Of a DNA stretch of 64,000 bases, positions 27,286-36,146 are shown piece after piece. The first letter of the stretch is position 1; each line of letters starts with the position of its first letter. The position numbers and the translations under genes are program-made. Below the pieces are notes generated by a model, which was given only the letters and a program-made list of their open reading frames with translations, was not told the DNA's origin and did not search any database. Source of the DNA: Geminicoccaceae bacterium (GTDB lineage Bacteria > Pseudomonadota > Alphaproteobacteria > Geminicoccales > Geminicoccaceae); assembly GCA_028285265.1 (NCBI GenBank), contig JANQPX010000051.1, positions 31,437 through 95,436 of the forward strand. The letters are read 5' to 3'.

Positions 27286-29058
27286 TCATGCCTGCCGCTC
27301 GATCCGGCTATGGCGCACGAGGATATGCTTGGTAGTGTTTTGGTTCTTGTTGACGAAGACAGCCTCACCGACACGCAGCTGCTTGATGATGTCAGGATGG
27401 ACAGTGAAGCTCTTGGTGCGCCTTGCCGAGCCTAAGCCGGTGGCGCCAAGCAAATCGACCTGGGCGGTGTGCTCGATCGTGTCCCTCGTGCCGATCAGCT
27501 CCACCATGGCAGTCACATCATCATCGGCATTGAGACGCTGGATCAGATAACTGTTGCAGCTGGCGAAGACCTGACGGATGAAGTGGTCGGGTCCGTTCGC
27601 GACAGCGCGTCCGATGTCGGCAACGCTCTGGGTCGCGAGTACACCACGCACGCCGGCGCTTCGCCCCTGATTAATCAGGTTCAGGACTTGGTCACCGGCA
27701 AACACGCTGAACTCATCAAAGACGGTGGTGAACGGCACACGCGCGTGCCGTGGCTTGGCAACCTGAGCAGCGGCGGCACTCTTGAGGTCATTGATCACCA
27801 ATCGGCCGATGAGCCTGGCTAAAGCCGGAAACTGCAGGGCCGGAAGACAGAAGTAGACGACCGCTCGTTCCTCGATCGCCGGCAGCAGCTCAAGCAAACG
27901 ATCGCGGGGACACCGATCGGTATCGAAGAGATGCCCGATCTCGGATTCGGCGAGCGTCCAGATTTCTTCCTTCAGGCTCTGGACGTGCTCTTCGGCGGCC
28001 TCGCGCTTGGCAATGGCATCGAGGTAGCGCTCGTGATCAGGAAAGCTGTCACCCTGGTCTTCGACTAACTCGGCCAACTTCTCCATGCTCATATAGTCGG
28101 CGACCGTGACCAGATCGGCGTCGATGCCGGTCGCCTCCAGTACCTTGAACACAATTTGCATGTAGCCTTCGGCAAGCTTTCTATAGTGGTCTTCCGACCA
28201 TTCCCGAAGCTCGACGATCCGATCCTTCTTCGCCGAATAGCCGCCAGAGGCGAGCGGATTATAGACGCAGCTCTTGCCGTTCATGGCGAAGAGATAGGCT
28301 GGGCGGCCTTGATCCACGGCATAGCTGAGAATCTTATCTGCCAAGTCGTAGTCGCCCTTGCCGTCGACATAGACGACGGCCTGCTGCCGATCGATAGCGC
28401 CTTCCACCATGTTCAGAACGGAGACGGTCTTGCCGCTACCGGTCGTGCCAAGGACAAGCGTATGCTTGTTGGCGTCAGGGTCGGAAAACGTGACGCGCTT
28501 TCGTGCATGCTTGTCGACGCCGAGCAGCGTGCTGTCGCCGATCAACGCGTCGGCGTCATCAACGCGACGCTTGGCGAAACGCGTCATGACGCCTGACGTC
28601 ACCTTGTCACACGGCATGACGCGCGTCGTGCGTCGAAGGGGACTGCCGGTCAGTACCTGCCAGCAGGTCGCATAGAGACCGCCAGCGACGATGCCAAGGG
28701 GTGTGAAGTAGGGCCAGGCGGGCCCATTGATGAACATGCTGAGAAAGAGAGCACGCAATCCGTCGACGTCGAAGCGGCGACCGTCAAACAAATAGTCCCG
28801 ATAGATCGCGATCATGGTGTTGAGTGGATCGGCAAGCCAGCCCTCAAAGCCCCAAAGAAGGCTGCCTAATCCAACGCCGACAGCTGACGTCAGCAAGCTG
28901 ACGCGCTCATCAAAGCCAGCGATCAAAATGCCGGACATGGTCACAACAGCGACCAGGAGGGCTACAGGGCCTATCAACGCCATAGTGCCGAACACCCATG
29001 TCACGCCAATTGCAGCAAAGGCAAAGGCCTCATCACGCCGATCCGCACCGCTACTCAT
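27286..29058 (-). CDS. traG: TraG/VirD4-type coupling ATPase
   Basis: The product is 590 aa from the ATG at 29058, which overlaps the upstream stop (ATGA). N-terminal hydrophobic segments (residues about 10-60 and 100-125) anchor it in the membrane. Walker A is GTTGSGKT at about residue 202 and Walker B is TTVFDEF at about 442. The region GRSAGVRGVLATQSVADIGR matches the TraD/TraM-recognition part of coupling proteins. It should recruit the DNA-protein substrate to the Trb channel and power its transport. The C-terminus (VNKNQNTTKHILVRHSRIERQ) is basic. It forms one operon with the replication-relaxation-type gene. Confidence 0.9.
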   Translation of the reverse strand: MSSGADRRDEAFAFAAIGVTWVFGTMALIGPVALLVAVVTMSGILIAGFDERVSLLTSAVGVGLGSLLWGFEGWLADPLNTMIAIYRDYLFDGRRFDVDGLRALFLSMFINGPAWPYFTPLGIVAGGLYATCWQVLTGSPLRRTTRVMPCDKVTSGVMTRFAKRRVDDADALIGDSTLLGVDKHARKRVTFSDPDANKHTLVLGTTGSGKTVSVLNMVEGAIDRQQAVVYVDGKGDYDLADKILSYAVDQGRPAYLFAMNGKSCVYNPLASGGYSAKKDRIVELREWSEDHYRKLAEGYMQIVFKVLEATGIDADLVTVADYMSMEKLAELVEDQGDSFPDHERYLDAIAKREAAEEHVQSLKEEIWTLAESEIGHLFDTDRCPRDRLLELLPAIEERAVVYFCLPALQFPALARLIGRLVINDLKSAAAAQVAKPRHARVPFTTVFDEFSVFAGDQVLNLINQGRSAGVRGVLATQSVADIGRAVANGPDHFIRQVFASCNSYLIQRLNADDDVTAMVELIGTRDTIEHTAQVDLLGATGLGSARRTKSFTVHPDIIKQLRVGEAVFVNKNQNTTKHILVRHSRIERQA

Positions 29059-29666
29059 CGGCGACGCTCCCACATCCGGATTTGGAATCGTGAATAGGGC
29101 TTGGTTGCCTTCTCGACGGCACGACGCACATCGTCACTGGTGACGAAGTACCAGACCGCTTCGAGCTTGGTATTGGCGGCATAGTCCCTGACGATCTTGC
29201 GCAGCCGGCTCGATGCTTTGACCGAGTTTTCCAGTTCGACGGCGATCGGCTTCTGTCCGTCGAGATGAAGCAGGCCATCCGGGAGATGGCGCTTTGTCCT
29301 ACCCTTGCTAACCAGGTTTGCGCGAAGACGCCGCTCGGTCGTAAAGCCGCCGCCCGTCTCGGCAGTTAGATTCTGCGAAAGGTCGACCAGCATGGTGTCG
29401 TGAAAATAGGTGACGCGGTTGATTGCCTTTGGCGCCTTCAGGTGATCGCCTGAGATCTTCCAGCCTTGATGGGTCAACCAGTGAACACGCGGCGCTGCGT
29501 GCTCGAAGCGCTGCTGCTGAAGATAGCCTGCTTTGGTCAGCTGGCTGACGCGCCGCCAACCAACAAAGTAACAGACGGCCATCCATTTTGCAGCTTGTTC
29601 GATGGTGACAAAGCCGTGGCCGTTGATCCATTGAAGCAAGCGGCGATCCCGCTCGGTGAGATGCAT
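29055..29666 (-). CDS. Replication-relaxation-family protein (winged helix plus nuclease-like domain)
   Basis: From the ATG at 29666 the protein is 203 aa. A GTG at 29693 is in frame, but it would lie at or before the predicted transcription start of the promoter at 29696-29730. The N-terminal winged helix (LTERDRRLLQWINGHGFVTI, EQAAKWM) is typical of the replication-relaxation family (PF13814-like). The C-terminal half has HLPDGLLHLDGQKPIAVELE followed by NSVKASSRL, a P-D ... E-L-E ... K arrangement like a PD-(D/E)XK nuclease core. It may act in DNA processing for transfer, since no other relaxase is visible. It is the first gene of the operon with traG. Confidence 0.72.
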   Translation of the reverse strand: MHLTERDRRLLQWINGHGFVTIEQAAKWMAVCYFVGWRRVSQLTKAGYLQQQRFEHAAPRVHWLTHQGWKISGDHLKAPKAINRVTYFHDTMLVDLSQNLTAETGGGFTTERRLRANLVSKGRTKRHLPDGLLHLDGQKPIAVELENSVKASSRLRKIVRDYAANTKLEAVWYFVTSDDVRRAVEKATKPYSRFQIRMWERRR

Positions 29667-29695
29667 GATTCGCTCGAGTTTGTGGTCCCTCACTA

Positions 29696-29730
29696 CCTAG
29701 AGAGAGTCCAGCGACCCGAATCCTGCCCTC
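29696..29730 (-). promoter_or_regulatory. Transfer-module promoter motif, site A
   Basis: Read on the minus strand: GGGCAGGATTC, then 13 bases, then CTCTCTAGG. An A/T tract (29739-29747) lies just upstream, like an UP element. It is placed to drive the replication-relaxation/traG operon, 30 bp before the ATG at 29666. It is one of five copies with identical block spacing. Its assignment to the ECF sigma at 26.6-27.1 kb is inference. Confidence 0.7.
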
Positions 29731-29939
29731 ACCTGAAACTTTTTTTTGATCGCGAATCGATCGGGATCGTCGTTATAAGCTTGTGCGGCCCAATCCGCCC
29801 CTCTTCAGCTGGCCTCCATGTTTCCGAGGCCCCGGACAATGCTATGATTCCGGATCCGGCCATTTTAGCCCGATTCCCAACCCTTTCGCATTTGGGCCTC
29901 GCTCTCCCTACCGTTTCTCCTGACCGCAGCCACAGCCGC

Positions 29940-30128
29940 ATACATTCAATTCTACACTTCGTTTTTCGCCATTCTTGTTCATATTTTCTTTGTTTTCGAT
30001 ATTTTTACACTGCTTCCTTGTTTTATTATTCGTTTCTGTTTTGTGGTTTTTTTCCTTCACTCCTTTTCATCCAAGTTCTTCCTCCAATCAGTTTTTGTCC
30101 TCCCTAATCCCCCACTTGATGTCTTCCC
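29940..30128 (+). other. Pyrimidine-rich strand-asymmetric tract
   Basis: For about 190 bp the plus strand is strongly enriched in C and T, with very few G (runs of TTTCTT, CTTCCT, TCCTCC and a terminal TAATCCCCCAC). The region is non-coding and leads directly into the large inverted repeat at 30129. Such asymmetric, easily melted tracts accompany transfer and replication origins. The skew is plain in the sequence; the role is inferred. Confidence 0.5.
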
Positions 30129-30237
30129 TCCGTTGTCACGCCCTGACCACACAACTTCGAGTACCACGTTGTAGGTGTGTGGTCAGGGCGTGACAACGGA
30201 CGGAAGTCCTTTGACAACAATGGGTTGGGGAGGACAA
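30095..30237. repeat. Large palindrome with 24-bp perfect arms (candidate oriT)
   Basis: Positions 30129-30152 are exactly complementary to 30177-30200 around a 24-nt loop; the inner ends read GACCACAC and GTGTGGTC. The match continues imperfectly outward. TTGTCCTCCC at 30095-30104 pairs with GGGAGGACAA at 30228-30237, framing a structure of about 143 bp. It lies 430-540 bp upstream of the replication-relaxation/traG operon and is not followed by a gene that would need a terminator. A nick-region or origin hairpin is the most likely reading. A relic of a foldback element is the alternative. Confidence 0.6.
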
Positions 30238-30273
30238 GGTGATAAATTGGGACTTATCACCTCTCTTATCACC
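30237..30273. repeat. Three GGTGATAA/TTATCACC units
   Basis: AGGTGATAA (30237-30245) is mirrored by TTATCACCT (30254-30262), with a further direct TTATCACC at 30266-30273. The cluster adjoins the large palindrome and looks like a dimeric binding site plus a half site, for an origin-binding or regulatory protein. No binding protein can be assigned from the window. Confidence 0.5.
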
Positions 30274-30680
30274 CTGACGCGTGTGACATCATGGCTGTTC
30301 GACAAGTTTGAGTAATTATCGAGCAACTGCTCGCATCGAACACTAAATCGGGCGTCAATCCGATAGAGCGCTGAGGACAGCATCTCGTTTCGACACCGGG
30401 CGCCTCAAATCATCCCACCATTTTGTCAAAACCGACTCGAAGTCGTCGATCGCTGTATCGCTGGTCGCATAGCGTGCGTGGTCTTGGCGCTGCCTTGTAG
30501 TGCTTCCTTGGCCACGGCGCATCTTTCTAAACCATCACAATGTGGGGCTGAACAGTCCGACTAAGCTCTCATTCTGAAATTGACTGCTGAAATCAAATAT
30601 ATAAAACCAACTTGGCTGCATAAGAGAGCTTATTATGCGGTTGGTGTTCGGCTTTAAACAAGGATTCGGCCTTAAGAGCG

Positions 30681-33600
30681 ATGAGCGGGCCAAGGTCAAT
30701 TTTCATCAACTACGCTTTGCCGGTTCTCGCTGCCACCATTCCAGTCGCTGCGCTGTTGATTCTGTTTGACGTGCATTCAGCCGTAATTCGGCGTGCTCAA
30801 ACACTGATCGGCGTACGCCCCGACACGCCCGTCATCATTTCCACGCGCGATGCTTGTGGGCACACCGAAACCCACATCCGCGCCATTGTGAGGAATGACC
30901 GGGAGTTGTCTCCGACTGATGCCCGTGGATGCAACAAGACGTCCGTTTCCGTCCTCGCCGCGAAGCGGCCTGGAGAGGTGATCACTCTCTACCTCAATAA
31001 CGAGCCGGTCGCTCGTGATCGGAGCCCCAGCAGGATTGTTCGATTCGACGACATTGCGCTGGACCAAGCCGTGAATATCCTGCAGCTGACGCCGGACGAA
31101 GGGCTGTTCTGGCGCCCATTCGGCAGCAGCGGGCGCCCTGCCGAATTCATCGACTATTTTGGCCAGCGGTTCGAGCCGCCGTGGTCCCTACAGGATCGAC
31201 CGGGGCCTTTACCTCTAGGCCGCATCGGGATCAATGGACCAGAAGCCCCGACAGCGATCGAAGAACTCGGTGTATGGACCAACGAAGACGGAGAATTTGT
31301 CGGGCTCGTTTCGGGCGCCCCGGTTTCCACTCTTCCGACGACGACCTTTGGCATCAATACTCAGGATAGAAGACTTACGAACCCCGCCGGACTGACATTG
31401 GTTAAAATAACGCCCGAAGCCGCGGAAGGGAAACCCGCGCCGCCCTTCTTTCGCCGGCTTCGATTGGAACGACATTCCGACGGCACGATCGCGGTCGATG
31501 CAAAAACCTGCTTGCCTCGGGGCCATCCCTATCACGCTAGGGTTCTTCCCCCTGGCGAGGAAAGTGCGCCCGGCATCCTGCCGATTCCGGGAACAATATT
31601 CGTCGCACGGTTCTTCAACGTCCAGGTGGGGCGGTTCACGCGCGAAACGTTGTTCGCAGCCCCGGACAAGGTTGCTGTTCATTTTACAGCAGAAGGACCT
31701 GCCGCATGCCGCCCAGTCTCAGCATCCTTCACACTGAAGCATGGCGGCTTCGTGCTGTCGCAGGAGGGGCTGGCCAGCTTTCCAAAGCTGCCTGGAGACG
31801 AGCTGGAGCTGGTGGGATTCGGCGACGCAGTGGACGAAAGTGGACGTGTAGCTTCAGCCGCTACGTCCGAAACCCGACGTTGGCACGGTCCAGGCCAAGT
31901 GGCCGAACGCTATTGGCTGGACCTTCGATACTACTCGAGCTCAGGTCCTGATGCCCATGTCGAGGCAGCCGACGACAGGATCTTCACACAATACCGGCAG
32001 ATCTTCGAGGCTCTTCCTGACCAGCTTCGAACGTTTCTTTTTCTAGCTGCCCCGATCATGCCGGCGCTGCTGATACTGTTCGTGGTAAAGACTCGCGTCA
32101 GGACGGAAGACACCAACGAGGAGGCGCTGGAAATGGCGACGCGCGGGCTCTACGCGCTAGTCTTCTTTGGTGCCGCCTACGCGCTCCAGCCCTTCGTTCA
32201 CAGCTTCGCCTATTGGCTGATAGATGTCGTGCGCATCGGCAGTTCGATCCGCGACCTGACCGTGAACATTTACACACGATCGAGTGAATCCGTGCCTACG
32301 GCCATCCTGGTCGTGGTGCTGGCGCTGGTGATGCTCGATCGCGATCCCAATGCGCGGCGAGGCTCCGACTCTCCCATGCTGCGTGGTCTCGGCTATCTGA
32401 TCAACTTGGTGCTGTCCGCAGGTCTGATCGCCCTGGGGATCGGGGCGCTGCGAATCCAGTATCTTGCAACGAACGAAGAGTTCGCAGGTGAGATTGCGGA
32501 CTTCATCGCGACGATCCCGCAGCTAGGGTGGGTCGACACGCAAATTTTCTCAGGGGTGACAGGTCCCCTCTGGCTAACGCTCCTTTGGTCCGTGCTCATA
32601 ACGCTGCTGGCTACTTTCACGGTGAGTTGGGTGCTGCGCAGTCTATCGGCCCCTGTGCGGCTCCGTACTGCCTTCGGCGCGACGGTAACGATATTCTTCG
32701 TTGTCCTTATTCCAACCCTTGCCGACACCCTGGCGCTTACCACGGCGATCATTTTCCATCTTGGGAGCATCGACGGTTTTCTCGCCCATTCCTTTATGAC
32801 CGCCAGCGAATTCGCGGCGACGCATGCGCCTCAGATCATCCTATTTTTGCTGTCCTACCTCGTGCTCAGGCGGCTCATCGCTCTCTTTCGTAAGAGCACC
32901 GATCTTCAGGTAAGAATCTCGACATCGGCGGTGGCGGTGATCATAGCCTTCGCGGTGACCGTGTCGCTGGCTGGACAAGTCCCGTCGGGGCAGAAGACGC
33001 TGAACGCCGACGTGATCTTGTTGACCGGGCTCGCGCAATCCTACGTGCCGCTCATGGCGCTCTTGCTGGGTTATTTCGTCCTAAAGGCCACGCGCCCACG
33101 ATTGCCAGGCAAACCCGGTGGTGTCGTGCAATCAGGACCGCCGGATCCGTTCGAACTGCCGGAAAGCGTCTATCTGCTCTGCGGAGCAGCCTTCGCCGGA
33201 TATGTCGCGACGTGGAGCCTGAACCCTGTGACCTTGATCCCGGTTCTAGTAGTGGGGTGGTTTATCTTTCGATACTTCATTGTTGTCCGGCCCGGCGGCC
33301 GAGAGATTCCCTTCTATTCAACGTTTGCTGCACGCTATCTCGACTACCTCAGGGAAGCTCACCTTGCTCTCCAGATCCGGGATACAGCACGCAAGGCGCT
33401 CGCCAAGGGTGACATTGACCAGCGCAGCTACACCTTACGCATCAACCAAGCCAACAACCGAGACCGCAAGGCGCTGGAAACGTTGCCTGCCAAGCAGAAG
33501 TTCGTCAAGGCAATGATCCTCGGCCGCGGGCCAGGCAAGACGCCGTTGCAGAACGGGCTGCGGGGTTCGGCCGCGGGCCTCGTGATGGCGCTAGTGCTAC

Positions 33601-34121
33601 AGGCGCTGCTTCCCTTGAACGCCTCGCTACAGGACCTGGGTGTCCAAAGTGGATGGCTGACCTTTGCCAAGATTCTGCTGACCGAAACGCAATACGGCAT
33701 CGTTCGCGAATCCGGCGCCGCGCCGGCTGTTTGGCTCGCCTTGGCGCGCATTTTGAACGCACTGATTCTCTGGGTGACGGCAGGGTTCCTGTTCGGCTAC
33801 GTCTTCCATCGTATCAAGGGCGACGACGGCTTTGTCAAAGCAGTGAAGTTCTCGCTCGGCGTTGCGCTGGCCGTTCTTGTTGCACAGGCGATCACGGGCG
33901 GCGGTGCGGTCGCGCTGGCCGCACAGGTGCTACCACTCTCTGTCTTCCTTCTCGTGACCGGCGTGATCGTCTTCGATGCGGCGTCTCTACGTGAACAGGA
34001 ACTAAGCTATGCTGATCTCGTGGAGATTTATGGGCTCAAGACTTCGGTCGGCTATGCTTCGATCGCAGGCGCGTTAGCCGCATTGCAGCCGCTGCTTACA
34101 ATCCTTGGATGGATCGGCTGA
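30681..34121 (+). CDS. Very large multi-pass membrane protein, function unknown
   Basis: The 1146-aa protein has an N-terminal membrane helix at about residues 8-27, then a predicted extracytoplasmic beta-rich domain of about 400 residues (RPDTPVIISTRDACGHTETH; PRIGINGPEAPTAIEELG-like segment). Some 13-15 further membrane helices run to the C-terminus (for example TFLFLAAPIMPALLILFVV, LWLTLLWSVLITLLATFTVS, LALARILNALILWVTAGFLF). Around residues 880-960 a charged cytoplasmic loop (AARYLDYLREAHLALQIRD) interrupts them. I recognise no family. It is the only plus-strand gene of this size nearby, with no obvious operon partners, and lies between the candidate oriT and the hydrolase operon. The ATG at 30681 has a weak ribosome site. 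Confidence 0.6.
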   Translation: MSGPRSIFINYALPVLAATIPVAALLILFDVHSAVIRRAQTLIGVRPDTPVIISTRDACGHTETHIRAIVRNDRELSPTDARGCNKTSVSVLAAKRPGEVITLYLNNEPVARDRSPSRIVRFDDIALDQAVNILQLTPDEGLFWRPFGSSGRPAEFIDYFGQRFEPPWSLQDRPGPLPLGRIGINGPEAPTAIEELGVWTNEDGEFVGLVSGAPVSTLPTTTFGINTQDRRLTNPAGLTLVKITPEAAEGKPAPPFFRRLRLERHSDGTIAVDAKTCLPRGHPYHARVLPPGEESAPGILPIPGTIFVARFFNVQVGRFTRETLFAAPDKVAVHFTAEGPAACRPVSASFTLKHGGFVLSQEGLASFPKLPGDELELVGFGDAVDESGRVASAATSETRRWHGPGQVAERYWLDLRYYSSSGPDAHVEAADDRIFTQYRQIFEALPDQLRTFLFLAAPIMPALLILFVVKTRVRTEDTNEEALEMATRGLYALVFFGAAYALQPFVHSFAYWLIDVVRIGSSIRDLTVNIYTRSSESVPTAILVVVLALVMLDRDPNARRGSDSPMLRGLGYLINLVLSAGLIALGIGALRIQYLATNEEFAGEIADFIATIPQLGWVDTQIFSGVTGPLWLTLLWSVLITLLATFTVSWVLRSLSAPVRLRTAFGATVTIFFVVLIPTLADTLALTTAIIFHLGSIDGFLAHSFMTASEFAATHAPQIILFLLSYLVLRRLIALFRKSTDLQVRISTSAVAVIIAFAVTVSLAGQVPSGQKTLNADVILLTGLAQSYVPLMALLLGYFVLKATRPRLPGKPGGVVQSGPPDPFELPESVYLLCGAAFAGYVATWSLNPVTLIPVLVVGWFIFRYFIVVRPGGREIPFYSTFAARYLDYLREAHLALQIRDTARKALAKGDIDQRSYTLRINQANNRDRKALETLPAKQKFVKAMILGRGPGKTPLQNGLRGSAAGLVMALVLQALLPLNASLQDLGVQSGWLTFAKILLTETQYGIVRESGAAPAVWLALARILNALILWVTAGFLFGYVFHRIKGDDGFVKAVKFSLGVALAVLVAQAITGGGAVALAAQVLPLSVFLLVTGVIVFDAASLREQELSYADLVEIYGLKTSVGYASIAGALAALQPLLTILGWIG

Positions 34122-34502
34122 TCGATCGAGGGCTTGGTCGTTCATGGAGCCGAAGACGGAAGATTGATTGTGGTGGCCACCAGTATCTCGGATATTACAT
34201 CACAGCTATTCTGTTAGTTATTGGAGATGTGGTGTAAATCTTTGGTGAACACATCATGAAAAGAGCCGATTTTTAACTTCCCGATGTATTTTGGTCCGAC
34301 ACTTCGAAATTGGTCGAAATCCTGAGACCGCAAAAGCGATGGCACTTCGATCCAAGTAGGTCACCTGCTGCTATTCTGGTCTGCTTAAATGCCAAAGCGC
34401 AAATTCGAGATCAGGTCGTCTCAGTCTGACGAAGGAAAGTCGTCTCCCACAGATCTATAGTAGGTATTTGGGATGCCGATGCAGCGGATCTGAGTTCATG
34501 GA
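34122..34502. other. Convergent intergenic region
   Basis: About 380 bp lie between the ends of the membrane protein gene and the metallo-beta-lactamase gene. I see no gene, strong terminator or repeat in it. Confidence 0.5.
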
Positions 34503-36146
34503 TTAGGTGTCGGGGATCCAGTGCTCGATATAGTTCTTGCGGTATTTCGTCCTTGCCTTGTGTTCTTCGTTCATCTCTCCATATTGGGGTTTGTCCCAGT
34601 CTTCTGGCACAACAAGCTTCTTGTCAGAGGTCACCATAACGCGTCCACGAGACTTCGCAGTTAGCGCCGCTTCGATGGCGGGAAGAGGGTGTTTCCAGAC
34701 GATGCCTTTGCCGCGCGTGTCCCAGGCCCAGTCCTTGTTCGACGGGATCATGCAGGTGAACTCGGCTGCCTGGTCACCACGTGCGAGCCACTCAAGATTG
34801 GGCCAGTCGTCATCGTCGGTGCCCTTTAGCGTAGCATTGTGCGACCCGTGGTGTCCGGCCTTGTAGAACACGCATTCGGCCAGAAGATCCTGCGTGCTAC
34901 GACCACCGAACTCGAGCTTGCCCCAAGAAATCCAGTTACCCCGCTGCGCGTCCCCTGTGAACAGGAGCGTCTTGCCGGTTCCGGGTAATTCGAAGAGCAG
35001 GACGAGCGACGTGTTGTTAACCTCATTGTTCAGCCGAAGGGCCAAGGCCTCGGCGTCGTCCAACCAGTCACCATCGATCTGACGCAGTTTTTGAAGCGAG
35101 TCCGCATGCGCATTGGAGAAGTAGTTGTTGTAAAGATGATCATGGAGGCGCTGTTCGGCTTTGGTGCGCGGGCGTTGGTCGTTCCTGATTTTTTCTGCGT
35201 TCAATAAATGGCGCGCGGCAAAGGGCGTTGATGCGGTATTGGCACGATTCCGGCCGGAAAAAGCGGTGAAGATGCCGAATCCAGGGTCTGATGCTCCGAA
35301 GCCGCTGGCGTGAAATTCCTCCTTCTTTCGGGGGTCTAGACTGCGCAGCAGCTTCTTGTCGTGCGGCGGTCCAAGTGGATAGACCTTGACGCCGGTAACA
35401 CCTGGCAGCGACCAGATCTTGCCTTCCTCAGGGTCGAGGAAGCGGATATTTTCCTCGCGCACGTGTCGCCTTAGCCCGGCAAGCCGCATCTTGTATCTGA
35501 ACCCCTTGGGCTTTCTGGCCCTGGATGCGGCGGCGAAGGCGCGCGTGTGAGCGGTTGACCCACGCAGGGAGGTAGCTCGCATGCCAAGCCGTTGCGCCGT
35601 CTGCTTCAGGAATTCATCAGGTGAGGCGCCCTCGATCTCGAAGGACAGAAGTTCCCGCACTCGGTCGTGCGCAGCGGAGGCCAGCCCCAAGGTTTCCATT
35701 TCTGCTGCTGCGGCAGTGAGCGTGAGCAACTGGTCCCCGTAATCGTCGCGCAGTTCGTTGGCGTCCACGTTGTTCTCGTCCTCGGTCCAGGCAAGCCAGA
35801 GCTCTTTCACGTTGAGTTTCTGATTGAAAGGATGCTGTGGCTGGTCGCCGAATGGAAAGCCGCTGACGTGGTCTTCGTGTTCGTGGGTGACGACGGCAAG
35901 ATCGATGATGCCGCCAGTGGCACTGGCGATGTCATCGATGGCTGCATCGGTGTCGAAGCCCGGCACGACTTCGCTGCCGCCCTTCATGCCCAAGTCGATC
36001 AGCATGAAGAATGGGGTATCGTCGTCGGTGGACCGGCGGAAGCACAGAAGAAAGCAATCACCGTGCCCTTGCCGGTACATGCGGATCGTCACGCCGCTTT
36101 CAGGCGCGCGCATTGGGTTCTTGCCAGGGGTCGTGCGGCGCGCCAT
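34503..36146 (-). CDS. Metallo-beta-lactamase-fold hydrolase (ComEC-like)
   Basis: This 547-aa protein starts with VTIRMYRQGHGDCFLLCF, the usual first strand of ComEC/Rec2-type MBL domains. The zinc motif THEHEDHVSGF is at about residues 86-96. The late signature is LLFTGDAQRGNW, followed by FYKAGHHGSHNAT at about 432. No membrane segment is present, so it is a soluble enzyme with the domain seen in competence proteins and in standalone MBL proteins of defence-type loci. The substrate is unknown: nucleic acid or a phosphoester would be typical. Its ATG overlaps the gluzincin stop by 1 nt (TAATG), making it the third gene of a patatin-gluzincin-MBL operon. Confidence 0.8.
   Translation of the reverse strand: MARRTTPGKNPMRAPESGVTIRMYRQGHGDCFLLCFRRSTDDDTPFFMLIDLGMKGGSEVVPGFDTDAAIDDIASATGGIIDLAVVTHEHEDHVSGFPFGDQPQHPFNQKLNVKELWLAWTEDENNVDANELRDDYGDQLLTLTAAAAEMETLGLASAAHDRVRELLSFEIEGASPDEFLKQTAQRLGMRATSLRGSTAHTRAFAAASRARKPKGFRYKMRLAGLRRHVREENIRFLDPEEGKIWSLPGVTGVKVYPLGPPHDKKLLRSLDPRKKEEFHASGFGASDPGFGIFTAFSGRNRANTASTPFAARHLLNAEKIRNDQRPRTKAEQRLHDHLYNNYFSNAHADSLQKLRQIDGDWLDDAEALALRLNNEVNNTSLVLLFELPGTGKTLLFTGDAQRGNWISWGKLEFGGRSTQDLLAECVFYKAGHHGSHNATLKGTDDDDWPNLEWLARGDQAAEFTCMIPSNKDWAWDTRGKGIVWKHPLPAIEAALTAKSRGRVMVTSDKKLVVPEDWDKPQYGEMNEEHKARTKYRKNYIEHWIPDT

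Noticed and set aside
30129..30200. Palindrome as a transcription terminator
   Set aside because: No gene ends nearby on either strand to need a terminator, and no T tract directly follows either arm. The candidate oriT reading fits its place upstream of the DNA-processing operon better.
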